This document shows, one piece after another, positions 1 to 5,572 of a DNA stretch of 9,065 bases. Both the position numbers and the translations under genes were made by a program. The notes beneath the pieces are model-generated. The model ran no database searches. It was not told the origin of the DNA and saw only the letters and a list, made by a program, of their open reading frames with translations. The first letter of the stretch is position 1, and each line of letters opens with the position of its first letter. Source of the stretch: an uncultured Ruminococcus sp. (GTDB taxonomy: Bacteria; Bacillota; Clostridia; Oscillospirales; CAG-272); contig CADBPA010000193.1 in assembly GCA_902796505.1 (NCBI GenBank), positions 1 through 9,065 on the forward strand, in the 5' to 3' direction.

Positions 1-774
1 ATCGACAAAGGGCGCGCAAACGCCAACAAGGTCGGCGCGGAACTGCTTGCGATGCTCGGCGGCGTGCGTCTGGTCGCGCTTTCGGGCGGTAACGCCGACA
101 ACGCCATCCCCCGCGAGTTCGCCGCCATGTTCGCACTCTCCGGCGAGGACAAACTCATCCGGCTCGCCGCGGCGATGGACGTGATCACAAAAAAATACAA
201 ACCAACCGAGCCGGAACTCTCGCTCGTCTGCTCGGAAGAAAAAACCGAGCCGCAGGCGCTCACGGCGGAGGACTCCGCAAAACTTCTCGATCTCATCCGG
301 GATGAACCGTCCGGCGTGGTGGCGATGAGCAAGGAGATGCCCGGCCTCGTCGAAACCTCGCTCAATCTCGGAATTCTGAAACTCGGCGAAAAAGAGGCGT
401 CGCTCTCCTTCTCGCTCCGCTCGGCGAAGCGCGTCGAGAAAGAAAAACTGCTCGCCCGCGTCACGGCGATCGCGAAAGCCGCGGGAGCGGAGATCTCCAC
501 GCGGGGCGATTATCCGGCGTGGGAGTATCGCAAGGACTCCCATCTACGCGACGTCTGCTGTTCCGTCTACCGCGATCTCTACGGAAAAGATCCGGTAGTC
601 ATGACCATTCACGCGGGACTGGAATGCGGTATCTTCTCGGATCACGTCGAAGGACTCGACTGCATTTCGCTCGGTCCTGACAACTTCGACATTCACACGA
701 CGGAAGAACATCTTTCCATCTCCTCCACCGCGAGAGTTTACGATTTTCTCCTTGAGGTTCTCCGGAAGATCTGA
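1..774 (+). CDS. pepD: Aminoacyl-histidine dipeptidase (PepD, peptidase M20 family), C-terminal part, 5' truncated
   Basis: The reading frame is open from base 1, giving 257 residues before the TGA at 772-774. The family is usually about 480 residues, so roughly half the gene lies outside the window. The first residues, IDKGRANANKVGAELL, match the segment that follows the GGHSG motif of PepD/carnosinase-like M20 enzymes, where the lid domain begins. Near the end, HAGLECGIFSDHVEGLDCIS followed by LGPDNFDIHTTEEHLSI is the conserved return into the catalytic domain. The His encoded at 694-696 corresponds to the C-terminal zinc-ligand His of the family, usually found as HSPDE and here HTTEE. Known family role: a cytoplasmic zinc dipeptidase that cleaves Xaa-His and other dipeptides. 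The other metal ligands are upstream of the window, so activity cannot be confirmed. It precedes an aminopeptidase gene on the same strand after a 63-bp gap with no obvious terminator, which suggests co-transcription. Family assignment is firm; substrate range is inference. Confidence 0.9.
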   Translation: MDKGRANANKVGAELLAMLGGVRLVALSGGNADNAIPREFAAMFALSGEDKLIRLAAAMDVITKKYKPTEPELSLVCSEEKTEPQALTAEDSAKLLDLIRDEPSGVVAMSKEMPGLVETSLNLGILKLGEKEASLSFSLRSAKRVEKEKLLARVTAIAKAAGAEISTRGDYPAWEYRKDSHLRDVCCSVYRDLYGKDPVVMTIHAGLECGIFSDHVEGLDCISLGPDNFDIHTTEEHLSISSTARVYDFLLEVLRKI

Positions 775-824
775 TCGGTCGAAATTCGTACTATTATGGT
801 AAAAAACAAAGAAAAACAAGAATA

Positions 825-830
825 AAGGAG
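825..830 (+). promoter_or_regulatory. Ribosome binding site of the M29 aminopeptidase gene
   Basis: AAGGAG lies 7 bases before the ATG at 838. It is a near-ideal Shine-Dalgarno sequence and fixes that start. In the A-rich 63-bp gap upstream I see only a weak -10-like TATTAT at 792-797 with no matching -35, so read-through from the dipeptidase gene is more likely than a separate promoter. Confidence 0.85.
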
Positions 831-837
831 AGATAAA

Positions 838-2061
838 ATGCAAAAAACAAGACTCAGAAAATACGCTCATCTTCTTGCCGTCTCCGGCTTGAATATTCAA
901 AAGGGGCAGGAGGTCGTCATCCGGGCGGATCTTGATCAGCCGGAATTTGTAAAAACGGTCGTGGAAGAATGCTACAAAGCGGGTGCCGGCAAGGTCATCG
1001 TTGATTGGGGCTACTCTCCGCTGACGAAGCTGCACGTCCGCTATCAGAAACTCAAAACGCTCGAAAAGATCGAAGAATGGGAGCTTGCGCGGCTGGAACA
1101 CCGTGCGACCGCTCTCCCCTGCATGCTTTATCTGACCTCCGAAGATCCCGACGGTCTTGCCGGAATCGACCAGAAAAAACTTCTGCGCATGATGCGCGCA
1201 CGCTCGAAGGCGACGAAACCCTACCGCAGCCGCATGGAAAACAGGTATCAATGGTGCATCGCCGGCGTTCCCGGAAAAGATTGGGCAAAAAAGGTCTTTC
1301 CGAACGACCGCGTGAACGTCGCCATGGAAAAACTTTGGGAAGCCATCCTGACCACCGCGCGTGTGACCGACGATCCGGTCAAAGCGTGGGAAGAACACAA
1401 CGCCGACCTTGCCGCGAGATGCAAATATCTGACCGATCTTCATCTCTCAAAGCTGGTTTACAAATCAAAGAACGGAACCGACTTTTGCGTTGGTCTCATC
1501 CCCGGCGCGCGGTTCTGCGCCGGAAAAGAAGATACAATCGAGGGGCTTTCCTTCAATCCGAACATTCCCTCCGAGGAGGTCTTCACTTCTCCGATGTCCG
1601 GTGTGGCGGAGGGTGTCGTGCACTCTTCTCTCCCGCTTTCGCACAACGGCCAGCTCGTGGATCATTTCTGGCTGAAGTTTGAGGGAGGAAAGGTCGTGGA
1701 CTGCGGCGCCGAGACCGGCGAGCAGGTCCTGCGCGATATTCTTGCGATGGACGAAGGCGCGGCAAAACTCGGCGAATGCGCGCTCGTTCCCTTCACCTCT
1801 CCGATCCGCAACTCCGGCGTTCTCTTCTATAATACTCTTTACGACGAAAACGCCGCCTGCCATCTCGCGCTCGGCCGCGGATTCCCCGAAGTGCTTCCCG
1901 GTTTTGAGACGCGCAGCGAAGAAGATACGCACAAAATGGGCATCAACGATTCGCTCGTTCACGTGGATTTTATGATCGGTAACGAAGATCTTGATATCAC
2001 CGGTATCACGGAAGACGGCAAGGAGATCCCGATCTTCCGGAAGGGAGAATGGGCGTTCTGA
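838..2061 (+). CDS. M29-family metallo-aminopeptidase (AmpS/PepS/aminopeptidase T type)
   Basis: This is a 407-residue protein, the normal length for the M29 family of dinuclear-metal aminopeptidases, which remove N-terminal residues from peptides in the cytoplasm. Comparing with remembered aminopeptidase T residues (E250, E316, H345, Y352, H378, D380), the matches here fall at a constant offset of 3. They are E247 in NIPSEEVFTSP, E313 in LGECALV, H342 in ENAACHLALG, and H375 and D377 in VHVDFMIG. The position equivalent to Tyr352 is Phe349 (HLALGRGF), which I believe occurs in other Clostridial members but cannot check. The start at 838 is supported by AAGGAG seven bases upstream. No signal peptide or membrane segment is visible. 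It sits between a dipeptidase and a PHP phosphoesterase gene, and its TGA stop overlaps the likely start of the latter. The likely role is peptide catabolism together with the upstream dipeptidase. Confidence 0.93.
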   Translation: MQKTRLRKYAHLLAVSGLNIQKGQEVVIRADLDQPEFVKTVVEECYKAGAGKVIVDWGYSPLTKLHVRYQKLKTLEKIEEWELARLEHRATALPCMLYLTSEDPDGLAGIDQKKLLRMMRARSKATKPYRSRMENRYQWCIAGVPGKDWAKKVFPNDRVNVAMEKLWEAILTTARVTDDPVKAWEEHNADLAARCKYLTDLHLSKLVYKSKNGTDFCVGLIPGARFCAGKEDTIEGLSFNPNIPSEEVFTSPMSGVAEGVVHSSLPLSHNGQLVDHFWLKFEGGKVVDCGAETGEQVLRDILAMDEGAAKLGECALVPFTSPIRNSGVLFYNTLYDENAACHLALGRGFPEVLPGFETRSEEDTHKMGINDSLVHVDFMIGNEDLDITGITEDGKEIPIFRKGEWAF

Positions 2062-2063
2062 TG
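2059..2063 (+). promoter_or_regulatory. TGATG stop/start overlap coupling the aminopeptidase and PHP genes
   Basis: The TGA that ends the M29 gene shares its last A with the ATG of the PHP gene. GGGAG at 2043-2047 is 13 bases upstream of that ATG, longer than optimal, so re-initiation by ribosomes finishing the aminopeptidase is the likely mode. It shows that the two genes share one transcript. Confidence 0.7.
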
Positions 2064-3077
2064 AAGTATCTGATCTCTCCCCAAAAACGGCAATTCAAGG
2101 CGAATCTGCACTGTCACTCGGTCCTCTCGGACGGAAAACTCACTCCGGAGCAGCTGAAAGCCGCCTACAAAGACCACGGCTACAGCATCCTCGCCATCAC
2201 CGACCATGAGCATCCCTTCGATCATTCGGATCTTTCGGACGAAGATTTTCTGATGCTGACCGGATACGAGGCGTATATTCGCCCGGATTTCAACAACCTC
2301 TACGATAAATTCAATCCGGAAATTCACATCAATCTCCTCGCCAAGGATCCGCACAATACGGCGATCGTCGGCTATGCGAGAGAATGCATCAAATACATGC
2401 CCGATGAGGAGCTCGACCGAGCGGTCAAGCTCGGTCCGAAGGAAAAGAGACGCTATACGCCGGGATACGTCAACCGCTTTATCGAAGTTGCGAAAGAAAA
2501 CGGCTATCTCGCCGCGTACAATCACCCGTACTGGTCGCTGGAAGATATGAGCGACATCATGGGATATCGGGGATTTTTCTCGATGGAGATGTGCAACTAT
2601 TCGAGTTTTCTGCAAAACCGCCTCGAATACAACGGTCAGATCTATGACGCTCTCCTTCGCCGCGGAACACGCATCGCCTGCCATTCGGCGGACGATAACC
2701 ACAACAAGGAACCGTTCGGCAGTCCGAAGTCGGATTCTTTCGGCGGAGCGACGCAGATCCTTGCCGACGATCTCTCCTACGAAAGCGTGATCCGCGCATT
2801 GGAAAAGGGCGATTTCTACTCCACGATGGGACCGGAAATCTACGAAGTTTCAGTCAGCGAAGGGGTGGCGCGCATTCATTGCTCTCCCGCCGACGTGATC
2901 ATTATGCACGACGGAAGTAAACAACCGTTTGCATTTTATGCCGAAAAAGGCGGAAAGATCGCCGAAGCGACCGCACCGATCCGTGACGAAGCGCCGTATA
3001 TCCGATTCACCGTTATGACCGACGGATATCGCTTTGCCGACACGCGCGGTTTCTTCCGCGACGAGTTTGATTTCTGA
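2061..3077 (+). CDS. PHP-domain metal-dependent phosphoesterase
   Basis: From the ATG at 2061 this is a 338-residue protein. The PHP metal-binding motifs are visible in order: NLHCHSVLSDG (H17, H19, D24), AITDHEH (D48, H49), GYEAY (E70), EIHINLLA (H90), AAYNHPYW (H155) and ACHSADDNH (H208, D211, H214). The segment ending GDFYSTMGPEIYEV (about 250-263) and the beta-rich tail after it resemble the C-terminal part of stand-alone PHP phosphoesterases. The fold is a TIM-like barrel binding two or three metals that hydrolyses phosphoesters; the substrate cannot be told from sequence. Two starts are possible. The ATG at 2061 overlaps the upstream stop (TGATG, 2059-2063). The ATG at 2049 adds four residues but lies only 1 base after GGGAG (2043-2047), too close for normal initiation. 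I prefer 2061 with translational coupling. A terminator follows directly after the stop. Confidence 0.9.
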   Translation: MKYLISPQKRQFKANLHCHSVLSDGKLTPEQLKAAYKDHGYSILAITDHEHPFDHSDLSDEDFLMLTGYEAYIRPDFNNLYDKFNPEIHINLLAKDPHNTAIVGYARECIKYMPDEELDRAVKLGPKEKRRYTPGYVNRFIEVAKENGYLAAYNHPYWSLEDMSDIMGYRGFFSMEMCNYSSFLQNRLEYNGQIYDALLRRGTRIACHSADDNHNKEPFGSPKSDSFGGATQILADDLSYESVIRALEKGDFYSTMGPEIYEVSVSEGVARIHCSPADVIIMHDGSKQPFAFYAEKGGKIAEATAPIRDEAPYIRFTVMTDGYRFADTRGFFRDEFDF

Positions 3078-3081
3078 TGAC

Positions 3082-3111
3082 AAAAAAGAGCGCGATTCGC
3101 GCTCTTTTTTT
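3082..3111 (+). terminator. Rho-independent terminator of the left operon, probably bidirectional
   Basis: A perfect 7-bp stem (GAGCGCG, 3088-3094, with CGCGCTC, 3098-3104) has a 3-base loop and is followed by seven T (3105-3111). It is preceded by six A (3082-3087), so the minus-strand transcript also reads as a hairpin plus U-tract. It begins 5-11 bases after the PHP stop codon and lies between convergent operons, so it can stop transcription from both sides. Confidence 0.93.
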
Positions 3112-3123
3112 CGGCTTTTTTTC

Positions 3124-3155
3124 AAAAGAAAAGCGCCGGGCGAAGAGGCCCGGCG
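3124..3155 (-). terminator. Rho-independent terminator of the minus-strand LRR/FAD operon
   Basis: A perfect 8-bp GC-rich stem (CGCCGGGC at 3134-3141, GCCCGGCG at 3148-3155) has a 6-base loop. On the minus strand it is followed by CTTTTCTTTT, the complement of A-rich 3124-3133. It starts 15 bases after the TAA of the FAD dehydrogenase gene, the normal place for an intrinsic terminator. It stands back to back with the plus-strand terminator. Confidence 0.88.
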
Positions 3156-3169
3156 AATCAAAAACCGAA

Positions 3170-4777
3170 TTAAGCAAGCGAAGACAGAAGCGCGCAGGCG
3201 GCGCGCAGACCGTCCGCTGCAGACGAGACGATCCCTCCGGCGTACCCCGCGCCTTCGCCTGCCGGATAAAGGCCTTCGACCGAGGAGACGTATTCCGGAG
3301 AGCGAAGAATACGCACCGGGGAGGTAGAGCGGGTTTCCGGCCCGGTCAGAATCGCGCCGGGATCGGCAAAGCCGGGCATCCACGCGTCAAAATCGCGGAT
3401 ACCGGCGCGAAGCGTCTCCGCGGCAAACGGCGGAAGATATTCTTCGAGACTCGCCGGGACAACGCCGCGCGGATAGGTCGGACGGACGGGCGAATTTTGC
3501 AGACTGCCGGCAGACGGACGCTTTCCCGAAAGGAAATCGCCGAGCGGCATCGCCGGAGCGGCGTAGCTTTCTCCGCCGAGGCGGAACGCCGCCCGTTCGA
3601 TCCGCCGCTGCAGCTCGATCCCGGCAAGAGGAGAATCCGATCCGAAATCCTCCGGAGTAAAAGAGACGAGATGCGCGGCATTGGCGTTCTCGCCGTCCCG
3701 GAGAAAGCGGCTCATTCCGTTGGTCACGACGCCGCCTGTTTCGCTCGCCGCGGCAACGACCTCGCCGCCGGGACACATACAAAAACTATACACGCTCCGT
3801 CCGTTCGGAAGATGCGTGACGAGGTGATAACTCGCCGCGCCGAGGGAACTCGCAAGGCTCGTATCCGGATAAATCAAACGATCGATCAGCGATTGGGGAT
3901 GTTCGATCCGGACGCCGATGCCGAAGCCGCGCGCCTCCATGGCGACACCCGAACGCAGAAGCATTTCATAAGTATCGCGCGCGCTATGCCCGACGGCAAG
4001 GATCGCCGTATTCGTCGGGATCTCAAATCGTTCGCCCTGGCTTTCGCAAATCAGCGCGCGCAGCTTCCCTTCCGGCGCGGCAACGCCGGAAAGTTTCGTC
4101 TCATATCGAAAACTGCCTCCGAGCGAGCGGATCTTTTCGCGGATCGCGCGGACGTAACCGGGAAGTCGATCGGTCCCGAGATGTGCGCCGACGGTATAGA
4201 GGATCTCTTCCGGTGCGCCGGCTTTGACAAATTCCGAGAGTACTTTGTGATTCCATCGATCCGGCGAGCCGGTTTTGAGTTTTCCGTCCGAAAATGCGCC
4301 TGCGCCGCCTTCACCGAATTGAATATTGCTGTCGGGATCGAGTTCACCGCCGCGATCAAAAGCGGCAACCGATCTCTGCCGCTCTTCCACCGCAAGTCCG
4401 CGCTCGATCACGACCGGACAAAGCCCTGCCTCAGCAAGCAGAAGCGCGGCGAAAAGACCGCACGGCCCTGCGCCGATCACCACCGTAGGAAGAGACTCCG
4501 GGGGGATTTTTTCTTTTTTCGGAAGAGGCGGAGTCAGTTCCAGCGACTCTGCTCTTCTGCATTTTTTACGAAAACGCAAAAGATATTCTTCGCGCTCCAT
4601 CGGCAAAAAGAAGGCGACCGTGTAGCGGTAAAACGCCTCTCCATCACGCAGAAGAAGCGCCTTCTTGCGGATCTCGGTAAAGATCACGTCGGAGGGCGCG
4701 ACGGGAAGCACGGAAGAGATCATACCGGGAAAATCCGGCGTCTGCCCGATGGGGAGGGTAAATTCTGTCTGGATCAT
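3170..4777 (-). CDS. FAD-dependent dehydrogenase (COG2509-type NAD(P)/FAD oxidoreductase)
   Basis: From the ATG at 4777 this is a 535-residue protein. Residues 1-75 form a small alpha/beta domain typical of this family's N-terminus. An FAD-binding Rossmann motif follows: VVIGAGPCGLFAALLLAEAG, about 99-118, with the ribose-binding acid at E125 in VIERG. Next come the family signature NIQFGEGGAGAFSDGKL (151-167), an AILAVGHSARDTYEML segment that closes the nucleotide-binding fold, and the C-terminal FAD-contact motif GLYPAGEGAGYAGGI. Such proteins are cytoplasmic flavoproteins whose substrate is not established. A longer frame reaches 5038, but those 87 extra codons overlap the upstream gene and do not look like this family. 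The chosen ATG overlaps the upstream stop as ATGA (4774-4777). No strong Shine-Dalgarno is visible, so translation is probably coupled. It is the last gene of the minus-strand operon. Confidence 0.9.
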   Translation of the reverse strand: MIQTEFTLPIGQTPDFPGMISSVLPVAPSDVIFTEIRKKALLLRDGEAFYRYTVAFFLPMEREEYLLRFRKKCRRAESLELTPPLPKKEKIPPESLPTVVIGAGPCGLFAALLLAEAGLCPVVIERGLAVEERQRSVAAFDRGGELDPDSNIQFGEGGAGAFSDGKLKTGSPDRWNHKVLSEFVKAGAPEEILYTVGAHLGTDRLPGYVRAIREKIRSLGGSFRYETKLSGVAAPEGKLRALICESQGERFEIPTNTAILAVGHSARDTYEMLLRSGVAMEARGFGIGVRIEHPQSLIDRLIYPDTSLASSLGAASYHLVTHLPNGRSVYSFCMCPGGEVVAAASETGGVVTNGMSRFLRDGENANAAHLVSFTPEDFGSDSPLAGIELQRRIERAAFRLGGESYAAPAMPLGDFLSGKRPSAGSLQNSPVRPTYPRGVVPASLEEYLPPFAAETLRAGIRDFDAWMPGFADPGAILTGPETRSTSPVRILRSPEYVSSVEGLYPAGEGAGYAGGIVSSAADGLRAACALLSSLA

Positions 4778-5572
4778 GAGCGGTCGCTTTCGGATTCTTT
4801 GATTTTGTAGGCTTTGGCTCGCCCGAGCTTGCCGCATTCTTCGATCAGACCGAGCGATTGAAGGATCGAGATCCCACTGAAGGCATAGCGGAATCCGGGG
4901 CTGACGGCGGAGGTATACATCGGGCGGGTAAAGACAGACGGCAGTCCGTCGGGAAGGAAGGCGAAATAATCGGAAGGCTTTTGAAACGCCAAAAGTTTTT
5001 CCACGCGATTCGGGATGCGCTCCATCCGGGTGGACCAATGTTTTTTATCCTTGCCGCGCCCGCTACGAAAACGATATTCCTCGACGTGAAGAAAAGCGAG
5101 CATCAGCGTAAAATTCGGATGAGCGAGGAACGGCCGCAGATTGTACAATTCATACAGCGCGTCGTAGACCGTCGCCTTTTTGGGGCTTTTGCGCCCTTCG
5201 GAGATCTCCCCGGTTTCGGGAGATACCCAATGCAGGATCTTGGTATACGGCAGCGGATAGACCACGCGGACCGGTACTTCGGGAAGAAATTTTTCAAGTT
5301 TCGGGGCGAGCCGCGCAAGCGACCTCGTCTGGATCTCGGTCACGCCTTCGGAATTTCTGACGTCGGCGACCGAGCCGAGCGTTTTTACCTCATGCATCCG
5401 CTCGTCCGGCTCAAACCAGAGTTTCAGGATGCGGTGAAGCGCTTTTTTCCGAAAGTCTGCCGATTCCTCCCTCCTCCGTCTCTTCCGCCAGAACGCGAGC
5501 GCGGGCAAGATCAAAGGCAAGGTCGTCCGCCGGAACACGGAGGCGCTCCGAAAAAGAAGGATCGCGGATCAT
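4774..5572 (-). CDS. Conserved protein of unknown function with nuclease-like motif; apparent +1 frameshift
   Basis: Function unknown. The gene seems to begin at the ATG at 5572, which overlaps the LRR gene stop as ATGA and has AGGGA 7 bases upstream (5580-5584). That frame encodes 43 plausible residues ending GGIGRLSEK, then drifts and stops at 5411-5413. The continuation, ALHRILKLWFEPDERMHEV onward, is one frame away, from 5442 to the TGA at 4774-4776. The switch falls in an A6 run on the coding strand (5443-5448); removing one A restores a 265-residue protein. I remember related Clostridial proteins with SEK(T)LH continuous here, but cannot check. In the restored protein, E42, D70 (SVADV) and E79-x-Q81 (TEIQTR) have the spacing of a PD-(D/E)XK-like core. 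The tail (about 220-258, with LQSLGLIEECGKLGRAKAY) looks like a winged helix. Alternative: a GTG start at 5538, also with GGAG 7 bases upstream, gives 254 residues in a single frame but with an implausible Arg-rich start. The frameshift may be a sequencing error, a pseudogene or slippage. Confidence 0.75.
5443..5448 (-). other. Homopolymer run at the site of the apparent frameshift
   Basis: Six T on the plus strand (six A on the coding strand, context TCGGAAAAAAGCG). Upstream, codons read TCG GAA AAA AGC; the downstream frame reads AAA GCG CTT CAC. One A fewer would join SEK to ALHR in a single frame. A run of this length is a common site of sequencing or assembly indels, real mutation, or polymerase slippage. 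Confidence 0.75.

Noticed and set aside
789..797. Possible plus-strand promoter before the M29 gene (TATTAT)
   Set aside because: No acceptable -35 lies at the right distance, and the gap is short enough for read-through from the upstream gene.
544..1443. A 299-codon minus-strand open frame across the pepD/M29 region
   Set aside because: It is antisense to two recognised peptidases, crosses their intergenic gap and has no recognisable domain.
3077..4810. A 577-codon plus-strand open frame opposite the FAD dehydrogenase
   Set aside because: It is antisense to a clear FAD-binding protein, starts inside the PHP stop and terminator region, and has a low-complexity basic composition.
4778..5038. 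An 87-codon N-terminal extension of the FAD dehydrogenase frame
   Set aside because: It lies within the upstream gene in another frame and does not resemble the family; the ATG at 4777 gives a family-like start with an ATGA overlap.
5443..5449. Programmed -1 ribosomal frameshifting at the A-rich run
   Set aside because: The shift needed is +1 (or -2), not -1, and the run alone does not match a known +1 programme. Sequencing error, mutation or slippage is simpler.
5536..5550. CGGAGCGCCTCCG palindrome next to the alternative GTG start
   Set aside because: It has a short 5-bp stem inside coding sequence with no T-tract or repeat elsewhere; it is most likely coincidental.
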